From NCBI GenBank assembly GCA_963989385.1, contig OZ022506.1, forward strand, positions 63,127,434-63,191,433: a stretch of DNA of 64,000 nt. Direction: 5' to 3'. A program made the position numbers and the translations under genes. The notes under the pieces were generated by a model. It saw nothing but the letters and a program-made list of their open reading frames with translations. It was not told the origin of the DNA and did not search any database. This document shows positions 1 through 11,822 of the stretch, piece after piece (position 1 is the first letter of the stretch; each line of letters starts with the position of its first letter). The stretch comes from Ctena decussata (Eukaryota > Mollusca > Bivalvia > Lucinida > Lucinidae).

Positions 1-448
1 TCCATAATTCAGATTTTGAATAGCTATCATACATATTTGGATATCCATATATCAGTTTGTTTTAACGCATTCAAAATTTGATTTCTGAAATGATCCAAAA
101 TCATGTTTGGTACGTTTATCCAAAACTTTACTATAATTTTTAAGATTTAGGGATATATCAAAAATTGAATCATGGATATCCTAAAATTTAACTGGTTTAT
201 ACTTATTTGATTTTGAATATCCAAAAATAGAGTTATAGATATCGAAAAAATCTTTCTTAAATATGCATCGGTGGAATGATTATAAATACGGGAACCAAAT
301 ATGGCTCAAACCATACCAAGCCCTTTTGTCGCTAATTTCATTATCATTAGATACGAACAGGACAATAATTATTCCTTTCACATCTTTCATTCAGAAAGAG
401 AGCAATAGTTTTTGGCAAACAAAAACAAAGAAGACTTGCGTCTTACCT
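1..448. other. AT-rich stretch, no gene seen
   Basis: This stretch is AT-rich and carries scattered copies of the words gatatcc and tatccaaa in both orientations, as in a decayed palindromic repeat. I see no exon, RNA gene or intact mobile element. The short open frames in it have no recognisable motif. Confidence 0.5.
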
Positions 449-634
449 AGGTACATACTCAAACAGACCATCTGCGCCTTGGTCAGTAATTGTATATAAC
501 ATTATTGCTATATAAGACCCTAGCCCAGGCGTAGCGTAAGGAACAAAGTGGACCCTAGCCCAGGCGTAGCGTAATGAACAAAGTGGGCTTAGTACCCTTG
601 GCTTACTAAGATGTAGGTACATACTCAAACAGAC
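449..634. repeat. Direct repeats around a 35-bp tandem duplication
   Basis: A 20-bp word beginning aggtacatactc occurs at 449-468 and again at 615-634. Between them a 35-bp unit beginning gaccctagcccaggcg is tandemly doubled (516-550 and 551-585) with one difference. I do not recognise the family. It may be a fragment of a larger repeat. Confidence 0.7.
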
Positions 635-789
635 TTTTGACAACCAAATATTAATCCTTTTATACCAAGCGGAGTATTATGGAAGCGTCAATTTGTGAAT
701 CAAGGGGTGTCAGGTTATAGTTTATTTATTTATTTATTTATTCATTTTTATCATTTTTATTTCATTTCAAGCAGAAATACAAATTTTAT

Positions 790-856
790 GCAAATAGTGC
801 AGACACTGATCAGACGCCGCGTTTTGCGGCGTCTGGTCTGGGCGTGCACTATTTGC
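790..856. repeat. 67-bp hairpin module, copy 1
   Basis: An almost perfect palindrome. The outer arms read GCAAATAGTGCAGAC and its complement. The central stem is CAGACGCCGC / GCGGCGTCTG around a TTTT loop. It is one of at least six well-formed copies in this window that share the outer arms but differ in the central stem. Confidence 0.8.
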
Positions 857-1144
857 CTATGTCCCGGGTGGACTCTAGGCATAAATTTATGAGTTAATAA
901 AACTAGAGCTGTCAGAAATTCTGACTATACTCCCGATTTAGCGCTTCCAATGCATACGGCATATATAACGTTACATAAAAACATCACATTATACAAAAAG
1001 TCAGTGTGTCAACTCGTATACCAATTATAAACTATTTTCATTGAGCAGCTGCTAAGAAGTCTTTTACGAAAACTACAGAATTGAATGAATGGAGAGAAAG
1101 AAAGGTGAATAAATAAGGGGGGGGGGACAAACAAGAGAAGATCT

Positions 1145-1361
1145 GGGGCCGTATTCATAAAGCCACTTAAGTGGTTGCTATGCTGTTGCTAAGGCTAAAT
1201 ATCCGTAAAGGAGATTCCCTACAACTATGAAATTTGCTATGGGGGTCTTATTAGACTGTTCCTCCAGACCAAATTTCATAGTTGTGGGGTATCTCCTTCA
1301 TAGAAATTCAGCCTTAGCAACAGCATAGCAACGACTTAAGTCGTTTTATGAATACGGCCCC
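1145..1361. mobile_element. MITE, GGGGCCGTATTC family, copy 1
   Basis: A palindromic element of about 217 bp. Its ends are ggggccgtattcataaa and the complement ttatgaatacggcccc, and the two arms stay complementary almost to the centre (around agactgttcctccag). Related copies lie at 55005-55227 and 58920-59143, with a half copy at 8423-8531. It has no coding capacity. Confidence 0.85.
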
Positions 1362-1710
1362 GGGTCTTTATCCCACAATACAATTTGTCGTTGTCAAGCT
1401 GTATACCTAATATAAATTTTCTGGACAAATTTTTAGGGCGAATAACATACTCAAGTCTTGCCAAAGCTGCTAGCAGCTCGTTCCTGTCACGGTGCCAGGC
1501 AGACGGCCAGTTTTATTTCGTCGGCCCTGATGAATGGGCGGGGAGGAGCTTTGACCATTATACTGCTAATGCACGGGCAAACGGAATGATGACCCGGGCA
1601 TAGTGTTTCTGTTTCTAGGTTGTGATGTTGGCTTCAAGATACGATTTCATTTATCAAATGAATCAAATTACTTGAGAAACCATAATCTAATCATCCTATT
1701 GTCATTTCAC

Positions 1711-1887
1711 ATAAATTCCTGTCTGAAATGTAGGGTAAGAGATGGCCTCCTAACTGCTAGCGATCCGGGTTCGATCCCGCTGGAGGAGGAATTCTTTTCA
1801 AGCGTAAACAGTGTTTATATTGCACACAGCTTTTCATCATTATCCTTCCAGCTGATCAGCACGACTGAAATACTGTTGAAAAGCCCG
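1711..1887 (+). mobile_element. tRNA-derived SINE (family B), 5'-truncated
   Basis: A pol III B-box-like stretch (ggttcgatccc, near 1768) is followed by the body shared by this family: cacacagctttt, atcatcaccc-like sequence, then gactgaaatactgttgaaaa. The same body recurs at 3725-3890, 24760-24905 and 31150-31315 on this strand, and at 30800-31040 and 55350-55553 on the other. The tRNA-like head is mostly lost. The tail runs directly into the MITE at 1888. Confidence 0.7.
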
Positions 1888-2117
1888 TTAACCCTTTTTT
1901 GACCAGTGGACTTGTCCATTCTTATCATTCAGATAATCCCATTACTAGTTTTAGGGGTTTCTGGTGAATATTTTCACTTTTATTGTACTTTGCATAGAAA
2001 TTCCTGTAAGCAAACAATGTAGACCCTGATCAGACGCCGCGTTTTGCGGCGTCTGAACTGGGTCTGCACTGTTTGCATAATGTCCCCAAAACGGGTATCT
2101 GGTCTAAAAAGGGTTAA
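1888..2117. mobile_element. MITE with TTAACCC ends carrying hairpin copy 2
   Basis: The terminal inverted repeats are TTAACCCTTTTTTGACC on the left and its near-complement GGTCTAAAAAGGGTTAA on the right. The 67-bp hairpin module lies at 2010-2076, near the middle of the element. The element at 55723-55934 has related ends and also carries the hairpin. Confidence 0.7.
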
Positions 2118-2298
2118 ACAGTATATCACCACTACTCCTATACCTGTCCACTGCATATACGGGCGATGTAACAGCCCATTGCTATAACATATGTAGGGGA
2201 TTTAGGCTGTGTGTTAGTTTGGTGGCCTTGAGAGAGATGCCAAAAACAAAGAGCCTGTTACTCAAAGCAACGGAGCTATGCCCATTTTAATTTTAATT

Positions 2299-2339
2299 TT
2301 GGTCTACAAGATCATAGATTGTATGACCTTGTAGACCAA
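2299..2339. repeat. Short hairpin
   Basis: The arms ttggtctacaagatcata and its near-complement gtatgaccttgtagaccaa form a stem of about 15 bp. It lies just left of another small palindromic element and has no recognised function. Confidence 0.6.
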
Positions 2340-2367
2340 AATTAATAAAGAAATGGTCAAATAAAAT

Positions 2368-2480
2368 TCTAGCCCAGCTCTGGGCCGGAAAATACCTAGA
2401 AACAAGTTTCAGTTTTCACACTAAATTAGAAACTTTGTTTCTGAAATAATTTCGGTCCGGAGCTGGACTAATAAATTTCA
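2368..2480. repeat. Small palindromic element
   Basis: The left arm (tagcccagctctgggccgg) and right arm (ggtccggagctggacta) are imperfect inverted repeats about 110 bp apart, with an inner pair built on tagaaacaagtttc / gaaactttgtttct. A fragment of the right arm recurs in reverse at about 3203-3230. Confidence 0.55.
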
Positions 2481-2525
2481 TGTAGAACTAATACCATAAT
2501 TTGCAGTTTCATAATACATGTAACG

Positions 2526-2576
<51 letters not shown>
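2526..2576. repeat. (AAT)n microsatellite
   Basis: About 17 perfect AAT units are followed by a short run of AATT units to about 2598. Confidence 0.9.
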
Positions 2577-2579
<3 letters not shown>

Positions 2580-2919
2580 TAATTAATTAATTAATTAAAA
2601 GAGGAAGAAGAAGAAGATGAAAACCTCCACAAATAGAATTTATTGTTTAATAAATAATCAACAGCTCACGAAAATAATCATAAACAATTTATTGCTGTAT
2701 AATACATGTAAAAAGCATTGCAAACATTGAGATGAAGACAAAAATATAGTCGGAAACTTGATGCATTGTTTGCAAAGTGGAGCAGCTTATATCACACCCC
2801 CCACGCACCCCCCCCCACACACACACAAGAGGAGCAAATTCTTCCTTGAAGAGTTGACCCCAAATGTGAAGAGAGGCAAAAAATGAAAAAGACAAAGCTG
2901 CTTCTCCAATCACTTTAAC

Positions 2920-3166
2920 CTGGCCCCGAGGTTATAAAACTTTTTTCATGCTCAACTCAGCTGAGCATGAAATTTTGCCTGTTAATAAATAGCAAATTAC
3001 CGAAAAGTATAGTTGTTTTCATGCTCAGTTTAGCTGAGTGAGAAATTTTCTCTGCTTATGAATATGAAAATGCCAACATTAGTTGGCATTTTCATATTTA
3101 TCAGCAGAGAAAATTTCATGCTCAGCTGAGTTGAGCACGAAAAAAGTTTTATAACCTCGGGGCCAG
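2920..3166. mobile_element. MITE, CTGGCCCCGAGG family
   Basis: The terminal inverted repeats CTGGCCCCGAGGTTATAAAA and TTTTATAACCTCGGGGCCAG are about 247 bp apart. Inside are nested smaller palindromes (catgctcaactcagctgagcatg and a stem around gccaacattagttggc). A decayed relative of the right arm is visible near 25740-25800. No coding capacity. Confidence 0.8.
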
Positions 3167-3240
3167 ATTGGTGTTTCCCATCAGCATACTTATACTCTAT
3201 GGCTCCGGACCGAAATTATTTCAGAAATAAAGGGGTGCCA

Positions 3241-3508
3241 GGCCGGGTAGCGCAATCGGTAGGGCACCTGACTCGTAAGTCAGAGGTCCTGGGTTCGAAT
3301 CCCGGTCTGGCCACATACTTTCGTTTCTCCTTCCACTGATTCAAGAAGGGCAGTTGTCAGTTACTGGCGAAAGTATGTGCACTTAGTACTGGTTAACCGC
3401 TTAGGAGGTCTAAGCCTGCCCAGGAATAGTGTGGTTAGGTTAACTGACCGTCCCGACATGACCTTAGTTGTTTACCGTGGACGTTAAACATCAAATCAAC
3501 CAACCAAC
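3241..3508 (+). mobile_element. tRNA-derived SINE (family A), copy 1
   Basis: The head at 3241-3311 is tRNA-like. It has a 7-bp acceptor stem (two G-T pairs), an A-box-like tagcgcaatcggtagg, an anticodon-arm stem CTGAC/GTCAG with CGT in a six-base loop, and a B-box-like ggttcgaatcccgg. A body of about 195 bp follows and ends in a caaatcaaccaaccaa tail. CGT would read threonine, but the loop is one base short and a body follows, so this is a SINE head and not a working tRNA gene. The copy at 19834-20107 is nearly identical. Confidence 0.85.
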
Positions 3509-3724
3509 TACTCTATGGCCTGCAGTAGTTCTGCTATTTATTTTTTATTTTTTATTTTTTTTGTTTCTTTATGATTGCTTAGCTAATTTTTATACGGAAA
3601 ATGATGTCAAAAGCATTTTTGCATTCATCACTTGAGGCGCTGCGATAGACCCGTTATCAACCTGAACCGATGGGAACTGATGAGATCTGAATGTAAAACC
3701 ATTTTTCGTTTCATTTTACATGTT

Positions 3725-3890
3725 TTAGGCGTGTAACTTCTGACATAAGCGCTGGCCAGGTTCGATTCCTGTTACAGGCAGAAATCTTTTCAATCGTAAA
3801 CTGAACTCCATCGCACACAGCCTTTTATCATCACCCTTCCAGCGTCCTGATATGACTGAAATGCTGTTTTAAAGGACATAAATGATTGCA
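3725..3890 (+). mobile_element. tRNA-derived SINE (family B)
   Basis: A degenerate tRNA-like head with the B-box ggttcgattcc near 3759 is followed by the family B body: cacacagcctttt, atcatcacccttccagcg, then gatatgactgaaatgctg. The copy is 5'-truncated and diverged from its relatives. Confidence 0.7.
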
Positions 3891-3947
3891 CGTCCAGCAG
3901 TATCATATGAACAGCACAGAAATTTCGAATACTGTTTCAATATTACA

Positions 3948-4163
3948 GTTTAGTAAATACTCGGCTGACATGACAACAATGTTTCTAATTTACTGTTTCT
4001 ATGCAGTTCAGTAAATACTCGGCTGACATGACAACAGTGTTTCTAGTACTGTTTTTATACAGTTCAGTAAATACTCGGCTGACGTGACAACTGTTTCTAT
4101 ACGCGGCTGACATGGCGACAATACTGATTCTATATCACAGTTCAGTAAATACTGGGCAGACAC
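3948..4163. repeat. Tandem repeat, about 60-bp unit
   Basis: Roughly four units share cagttcagtaaatactcgg and ctgacatgacaac with tgtttctata-like spacers. The unit lengths vary from about 45 to 62 bp. The short open frames across it are a by-product of the repetition. Confidence 0.8.
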
Positions 4164-4521
4164 TGAAAGGGATTTCAACATGATTCGAGAATGCATAATT
4201 TTGCGAAGTAACGTAAAAGAAAATATACTCGCACAATTTTGTTTTCACAATCGCCAAAATGGTAGCCTCGTACGTGACCAAGTCTATCGTATCTGCCGTC
4301 AAAAGCTTCCATTTCATATCCAGGAAGATTGTCTCAGGAAAGTCTCGCGAGATGTGGTGTGGTTACCGAGGCACTCAAAATGCTCCTGTCTTTGATAAAG
4401 ACTATTCACTTTTAAATTCATAAATATAACATTTTGCGAAAGTTTTAATTTTACGAGACTTCGCTTTCGCGAAGTTTTGCGAAAATGATACTTTCGCGAA
4501 TATTTCTCATATGGCACTAGA

Positions 4522-7500
4522 CTATAACAGAATGATGATGACGATGATAATGACGACAACTTCTCCCCAGCCAATCTCTCTCTTTGGTCGCACGCCCGTT
4601 CTCATCGCTATGGCACCAGTAGTTTCTGTGGCTGAAACAGTTTACATTAATGTAAGTAAGTATGAAATGTGGAGATCTGGGGAAGTATTACATCAGTATT
4701 ACGCATAATTATGCACAATCTGTTAAGGACAGACACAGTTTGCATGCGAGGTCACCCAGTGACCTATATATATATTTATAGGTCACTGGGTCACCAAATA
4801 ATTCAAAGAAAAATCACTGAAATATATTCCTTACCCGGTCTTTCTACCGCAAGCCATTTGAAAAACATAAAGTTGCAAAAACAAAAATAAATAATAAATA
4901 AAAAAAGCAATAATTCGGAAGCCGTTTTTAAATGAACCCAGATTATGTATTGTATTGTCCTATTACAAAGCATATCCTATCATTTTCTATGTTGGAATCC
5001 TCCTTTTGCAACAAAATTGTCTGTTAACATGACTGACTGGCGTCGCGTGAAAAAAGGACTGAAAGCATTTTAGAAAAGTCAAGATTCAGATTAGCTTGTG
5101 TATTGCGCAGTCTGACCAGTGTCTTCTCTTTTCACGTAAACAATCCATGTGTCTTGGGGAATCATACATGTAAAAATATACATATGTCCGCCGCAATAAT
5201 GTTATTTTTCTTTCTTTCTATTTATTTTTTTCATAGGATTATCATGTTCAAGTGCATGTTGAAGTAGGAAAAAAGCTCCTCGTTTGAAGAAAGACCTTGA
5301 TTTATATAAACGCTTAATACCGACACTAGTTACATTCGGTGTGACTGAAAACACGTATCAGTTTCTCTTCAAATATGTTCATTTACTTACGTTCTTGTTT
5401 CTCCTCTAGCAAAACAACCTGTGAGTTCTGACATACAATTTCAGACAATGGCAACAGTTTTGGCCGCACTATAGGTTGGATTTGTGACACTTGGAGGTTC
5501 ATTTCATGTCTCTCGTTTGGCATTTTAAACTGCAAGATAAAGTGTAAGAAAATACATGTACGTGCATGCTTAATCAGAGCAAGCTTGTGGTATCTGGAAA
5601 ATTTGCCACCGGTTCTATATATATGTATGTGACTCGATAGCGAAACCTTGGTACAGTCCTGTTGGCAAGGTATTTAGATACACAATAACTCTGTATCGAC
5701 TTATTAAAACACATAACAGAGTTATTGTTCATGGTAAATCAATCAGCTATGGAATATATACACACTTACAATGCCTACCATAAAGATCCTAAGTTTTCGG
5801 GCAGATACATCTGTATAAACAGTGGAAACCGTGATCAGACTGTTCCTTAGGAATCAGAATGATCAAGGTCTTTACAATTTCAATTCCATCTGCGCATTTT
5901 TGAGGCATTACTCTATGGTAGACCCGGAACAACAGGAAAATAAATAACAGGGCAAGGACCGGCTGTGTTTGCAGCAGGTGCAGTACTTGGACAGTCTTTT
6001 TGGGGGATATTTTAGAACTTAAACATTGTTTTTCTAGGAATCAAAACGGTGAAATGTTTTTTTTTTTTTTTGGTTTTATTCTGTATCATACAATGTAAGT
6101 TTTACTAAAACAATATGCATAAGCATGCCCCATCGACTGAACATATTTTTCATGACCTTTTTCATGAAATTCAATTTTCTTGCATTTTTTAAAAAAATGT
6201 AAGAATATACTTATAATCAAGATAATTGCAATTTTTCTTACCAGTCTGTTTCAAATACCCTATATTAAAGATTATATGATTTGCAGAAATGAAAGTGCAT
6301 CCTTGTGCTAGAGACATGAATTTTAATGGAAAATGTGTAAAAAGGTATATTGTATAAATACAAAAGTTTTTTTTTTTAGGAAAACAAAACGCTGAAAAAA
6401 AATTCTTTTCTTATCCAAATGTTTTATAGCCCTTTGGGTTATTCAGCTGGTATAATGAATTGAATGCCCCACCAATATCTTTATTCACCATTCGTCTACC
6501 TTTTTAGAGTTTGGATTATTTCATTCCCATTATGATATGGACCTGTTGTCCCATTATGATATGAACCTGTTGTTTAAAAAACAAAGATGGAAAAGTAGAA
6601 ATCAAACCTTTTGTTTAAAGAATATGTATAGAAAAAAAAGAAACGCATGTTTACTTACTATATTTTCTGCTAACAGTTTCTTTATATCGTCTGGACTGGG
6701 GATAATATCTGTGTCAAACTTGGTGAGATAGCAGGGGGCGCCTTTTATGGAAGTTTCTCTGAACACCAATAGATGCTGAGAAAAAAAAGAAAGAAAAATA
6801 TCTTACTGTGGTACATTTCTTCTTAATGGTGAGAGAACATGTTAAAAATTTTCTCTGAATTTCAGTCTTTGATTAATCATGCACCGTCAAGTTTATGTTT
6901 ACCTCATGAACGCGTGCTAACGTGTGCATGTTGTTTTCTTTTTCGTTTTCTTCAGAAAATTATGTTTCTCTCTGTTTCTCTATTTCACCCACAGCCAAAC
7001 GTACACACGAAAATATAGATAAACTATAGCATTTGGGCAACTGAACTGCCACCATACGCACCTTAACGAAAGGAAATGTTAATCGCGAGACTCAAAACCA
7101 CATGGAAGAGCAATCGTTGTCCATTTCTGTTGCTGGAAGTTTACCTCATAATATAACAGAAATTGCTCACATGATGCATTTATTTTCAACATAAGTCAGC
7201 TACAGTTAGTTAGAGAGCTTAGGGTGGTGATTCAAACCTGTATAAGATCGCGATATAAGCTCACCGTTGCCATTACCCCGCTCCCCCACCCCACCTTTCA
7301 ACGTGCTATACCACTTGAAGCCTCCAGTTATAACGCATTATCTAAGATATTCCACCATATGACTAGACTGTTTGAGGTCGGCTGACATCTGCGAATTAGA
7401 GTGTGCGCATGCGCAAAGTCAGTGACGCAGTCAATCGGAACACCGCTCGGCCAATTCCGTGAATCAACCTCGGATGTATGACGTGGGACTACTTACGTCA

Positions 7501-10029
7501 CACGACTGTTGTTAGGAACAACGATATAAACAAAGATGGCCGCACTGTCGCACCGTGTAAATAATAAAATGAGAAGAAGCAAATGTATTTTCTGTCTCGT
7601 CATTAATAATTGACTATTTTGTTTTAACAACAACAATGAATGTCCTGTCCGTGCAACAGCTGTAAAAGGTCGCAGGTCGAGAATTAATTCATTCGTAGAC
7701 CTAGAGATCTACGGCTTCGGCGTATACTTTCGGCCGAACAACAAAATGTTGGATTTTGCTGCATATTGCTCCGCCTTACATACGCCCGAGGTCTGATTCA
7801 CTGAATTGGCCGAGGAGTTCCGAATGTGACGCAGTAAACAGTTCGCAGTAAACCATAGACATGACGTTGTAGACAACTAGCAGCTTAGAATAGAAAGTAA
7901 ACATTCAATTTTTATGCACCATCTTGCGCATTGTGATAGTCAATGCTGCATTTGGCAGTACACAGTAGGCAACAGATAGAACAAAGTATGCTGAAAATAG
8001 TTCACAATAGACAGTAAACAGTATATTCTCATGCTCTAGGTCAGTATAGAGTTGAGTAGGGAAAACTGAATATGAAATTCCATAGATCTACATTGATTCT
8101 TACCTGTTCATAATCAAAGACATATGTCATTTGACCTTTCACGTCAAATCTTGATTCTGAGTCAGTTAGTCGTACTTTTTCCTTAGCACACACCTTACCA
8201 TCTTCACTGACAAAACTGATGAATTGTGCCTGAAATAAGAAACAAATAAGTTATTATAATATAGAACAACAAGAACATTTCATCATGCATGTCAGGTCAA
8301 CCTGGAAATCAAAGACATCCTAAATAGTTTAGCGTGGTCTTCTTAGCAGGAAGGTGCCGATGAAAGGCGGCGTGCAACTGAAACCTTGATTACAGCTGAC
8401 CCCTCCCAACACCCCACATTTCAGACTGTTCCTCCAGAGCAAGTTTCATAGTTGTAGGGAATCTCCTTCATAGAAATTCAGCCTCAGCAACAGCATAGCA
8501 ACAACTTAAGTTGTTTTATAAATACGGCCCCTGTAGGCAATCTTTCATAGCAAATTTCTTCAGATCTTATTATCAAAATGAAATTTGAAGCTATTTCCAA
8601 GTTGCAAACTACGTTTACAACCAATATCATACCCAGTAAACACGCTGGAAGCATCAAAATTTAATTTTAGTGACGCAAAACGGCTGTGTCTCTGTCGTAA
8701 TGGCTGACGCATTGCAATAAACTGAATTATTGCAATTTTAAAGCATAAAAGAAACAGAAAATTTGACAATTTCAGTGTAGATCGATTTTTATTTCACTCA
8801 TGAACACCAAAAGTGGAATTTTCACTAGTGGCTTCGCCACTCTTGAAAATACTGCTTTTGGTTCGCCACTCTTGACAATACTGATTTTGGTGTTCATTCG
8901 GTGAAATTAAAATCGATCTTTCATTTAACAAAAAAATCTAATATCCTCTATGTATGTCTATCCGAGACTATCTAAAGAACGTTTCTGGACATTATTTAGC
9001 ATTCTAATGCACTTACGTATGTAACGCGACGTCTGATTGGATAACGCCAAATATTTGCGACAGTATATTCTACGATATACTGTCGCAAACCCGACGTCAT
9101 CATAAAACGTCGCTTCTTATTGGCAGACGTTTGGTTTTACGCTGCTGGTAGCGCTTGCAATGGGTGCAAAGAAGAACACTTTGAAAGGTGAACATGTGAA
9201 AAAGTGCATTAGAATGGGGATAACTGTATTGAAAATTGTTATCTGGGGGAGGTAAATCATCGGTTTTATGGTCGCAAATTGCGTTTTATGGCTCCGCTGG
9301 CGCGTCGCCGTAAAACGAAATTTCCGACCATAAAACCGATGATTTACCTCCCCAAATAACAATTTTCAAGACAGTTATCCCCTAATTATATTTTGCATTT
9401 CTATGGAAGACTAGTAAAGAGGATGTTTTCATAATCTTTTGACAGTCAATGGCTATTGAAGCTGCCATAGTAACCAAAGTCCCAGAGTAATTGGCATAAA
9501 AACAGTATGTTCCCATTCCCTCTAGGTGCTATTTATGAACTATGGATAATTTCAGAGGAGATTTTTCCTCGAAAAGATTTACTACAGACGGGGACCGTAT
9601 GTCGGACCACTGCTCCCCATTAGCCGTCAGCTCAGGGGAAAAAAGTCTCCACAGTAGGGCAAGGATTAAAAGTTTCATTTTTTTTTCAGTGTAAATATCT
9701 TAAAAAGAGATGGAACACCTAATTCTCCTAAAATTGAACAGATTGTCTTTCCAAAACAGAAATGCATCTTAAAGATTTAAATTGAATGGCAAACAGTGTA
9801 GACCCTGACGGAGCAATATGGTCTGAGTATGCACTGTATACTCATACAATGCTGTCCAGATAGTTGGAATTTTAGTATACAAGGTAGTAGTAGTTATCGG
9901 CCTTATAAGAATAATGTTACTAACCTGTGGTCTCAGTCTTGGGGCGTTGGTTACGAAACGTCCTGATGAAACACTAATGAGGCATACAAGAACTAAAACT
10001 GTGACACTTTGTGTGGAATGATCAATCTT
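4522..10029 (-). CDS. BRICHOS-domain secretory protein, gene A (multi-exon, 5' end missing)
   Basis: Five exons, read right to left: 10029-9925 (hydrophobic signal-like stretch VTVLVLVCLISVSSG), 8229-8104, 6775-6659, 5529-5391 and 4631-4522 (stop TAG). Each has AG before it, and each internal junction a GT donor; phases are 0, 0, 0 and 1, so the exons join to one frame of about 198 residues. The first exon found has no in-frame ATG, so an upstream start exon is missing. The middle exons match the BRICHOS pattern: FDVKGQMTYVFDYEQ, then PCYLTKF and a second conserved Cys in LSEIVCQNS. BRICHOS domains act in the secretory pathway as chaperones for beta-prone segments of their own precursors. The tail is such a segment: RPKR (furin-type), then EIGWGE and twelve Val/Ile/Leu residues before the stop. 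Gene B is a tandem paralogue. The domain call is strong; the fate of the tail is inferred. Confidence 0.82.
4750..4794. repeat. AT-centred hairpin
   Basis: Arms of about 18 bp (ggtcacccagtgacctata and its complement) flank a tatatatattta loop. It lies in the last intron of BRICHOS gene A, just upstream of the final exon in the direction of transcription. It could form a stable hairpin in the pre-mRNA. Confidence 0.7.
7402..7838. mobile_element. MITE in an intron of BRICHOS gene A
   Basis: Imperfect inverted arms of about 55 bp face each other. The left is gtgacgcagtcaatcggaac with ctcggccaattccgtgaatc (7405-7465). The right carries the complementary gattcactgaattggccgag and ccgaatgtgacgcag (7783-7838). 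The interior of about 310 bp has no coding sequence. Confidence 0.65.
8423..8531. mobile_element. Half copy of the GGGGCCGTATTC MITE
   Basis: From agactgttcctccagagc to aaatacggccc this matches only the right arm of the MITE family seen whole at 1145, 55005 and 58920. The left arm is absent, so the element was truncated at its palindrome centre. It lies in the first intron recovered for BRICHOS gene A. Confidence 0.8.
8784..8923. mobile_element. Palindromic element, gatcgatttttatttc ends
   Basis: The inverted ends read agatcgatttttatttcac and gtgaaattaaaatcgatct, with atgaacaccaaaa / ttttggtgttcat just inside. Similarity to the element near 16409 extends left to gcataaaagaaacag at 8746, so the true unit may be longer. 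No coding capacity. Confidence 0.7.
9203..9388. mobile_element. Palindromic element
   Basis: Long inverted arms are visible. The left holds ggggataactgt, gaaaattgttatctgg and ggaggtaaatcatcgg; the right has their complements in reverse order, ending acagttatcccc. The inner stem continues through ttttatggtcg / cgaccataaaa. It lies in an intron of BRICHOS gene A. Confidence 0.75.
9789..9841. repeat. Hairpin module, decayed copy
   Basis: The left arm GGCAAACAGTGTAGACCCTGA is conserved. The right arm is reduced to atgcactgtata and the central stem is gone. It is recognised only by comparison with the better copies at 790, 2010 and 10944. Confidence 0.55.
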
Positions 10030-10943
10030 CTGAAAGAGAATGAATGATGCAAAGTATATTGCACCGTAAGAAATGAGAACCGATTTCTTGTTTGTAGATC
10101 AGCGTCTTACATGCGACGATTCATACATGAAATATATACCTTTCTTTCTCTGCCCTCGATTATTTTTCTTGTACGTGGAAATAACCGCCATGTTTCTCTC
10201 ATTTTTTTGTTAAAATGGGTATTGTTTCTGCTTTCTTGGAAAATAAACTCTACCGAAATGCGGCCTACTCTTACAAGAAAATAAGTTTCCGAGGAACCCT
10301 TTTACCTATTGAGAAGGGAAAAATGAAAATTGAAAGTATAACCATTACCTTTAGTAGCCCAGTATTAATGAGTTCTTCTGAATCTACTCCCTGATATTTT
10401 AAACGTTTCTTACTAAATACAGGTATAGGAAATTGATATTCAAACAAAGATTAATTGGCACAATATACACGAGCATATGCAGCAATAGATTTGAACATAA
10501 ACAAATAAGCACCCCTGCCGCCTATAAAAAATGATAAAATGATAATGATAATAAACAAGAAAATAACAAAATAAAAAACTCCCCCCCCCCCAACCCCCTA
10601 CAAACAACAGCAACAACAACAACAAAATCAATACCAACCATATTCATTTTGCTTTATAGTGTAGATCTATCTGCAGTAGTTTCAATTTTTTTCTGATCTG
10701 TATAATTTTCATTTGTAACTGCTATATATACAAGTTTTAGATCCTGTTTATATTGTGTGGGTCATTATTTTGACCAGTCAAGGTGTCTGAAGAAGGAAAT
10801 CTATTCCCGTAATTACCGTGAATGTTCGAAATGTTCGAACTCCCGCTAAGCTGTTTGTTCAACACTCGTGTCCGCCTTTGGTTTAACAAACAGACCAATA
10901 CGGCCATTTTTCACCTCCTTGTCTTTGTCACTATTTGCTTTTG
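10030..10943. other. Gap with simple repeats, no exon confirmed
   Basis: This is where the missing start exon of BRICHOS gene A would be expected. Minus-strand donor-like sites occur (for example ahead of aaaggtaatgg near 10350), but no ATG-bearing exon in phase 0 can be defended. The stretch holds a C-rich run near 10578 and CAA repeats. Nothing else is recognised. Confidence 0.4.
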
Positions 10944-11010
10944 GCAAACAATGTAGACCTATACCAGACTGCTCCTTAGGAGCAGTCTGGCTTAGGTCTG
11001 CATTGTTTGC
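10944..11010. repeat. 67-bp hairpin module, copy 4
   Basis: A near-perfect palindrome. The outer arms are GCAAACAATGTAGACC and the matching GGTCTGCATTGTTTGC. The central stem CCAGACTGCTCC / GGAGCAGTCTGG differs completely from the CAGACGCCGC stem of copies 1 and 2 yet is again self-complementary. Confidence 0.85.
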
Positions 11011-11822
11011 TTGCGCAACTCTGTTCAATTACTTCGGGTATATTCGGTAGGTCCGAAATTACAAGAAAAATGACGTAGACTGGCATGCGTCATTTTCGTT
11101 GCTTTTGGAATTATTTTGAAAATAGGTATCTACTACCCGGATCCTTACTTTTGTTGTATTCTGCTTATTTAATTGTAGTTAAATTGAGCTTGAATAATCA
11201 TACCGTTAATCCAAACCCTTAAGCTTAATGCATTATATATACAAATCCTTTCATAATATAGTCTGAATAGAAATAAAAACAAAATTGTACGTATTTGGTA
11301 GATGACTAATCATGGGATTTCCTGTCATTGTAAGTCGCATTTCGATGCCGTCAACCTTTCCATAAATAAATAAAATAATAATAATAATAAACAAAAATAA
11401 TAAATCTGTAAATAAAAAATAGATTTTGCAAAGCCTTTTTGAATATGTCTAATCTAAGACGCCCAGCTGGAATGAAAATACGTCTCAATACGAGCATTTC
11501 AAAAGGCATTTTGATAATCATTGATAGTGGTCAACCGTATCCAAATCATAAACAAAGAAGCATTGTGAGACCGCAATATTCACAGAACGCATTTCACAGA
11601 AAAATATGTTCGCATTTTTCACACATGTGACAAATCCGGTCGCATTTTTTGAACGCATTTTTCACATATCTGTGAAATCTGCGTTTGATATCTACCATGA
11701 AAACGTAATTTTCCGAACGCATGCAACACCCCTGAAATATGACAAAAAATCACAAAAACGCATTTTTCACTTTTTGACATTTTTATAACCCTGTCGTTAT
11801 GAAAGTTATAGTGAACGGATAC

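Noticed and set aside
3241..3311. Working tRNA-Thr(CGT) gene
   Set aside because: The anticodon loop is one base short, the same head recurs at 19837 with the same downstream body, and a 13-bp target duplication brackets the longer unit. It is a SINE head.
9925..10029. First recovered exon of BRICHOS gene A as the start exon
   Set aside because: It has no in-frame ATG, and a good acceptor precedes it, so the start must be in an upstream exon I could not identify.
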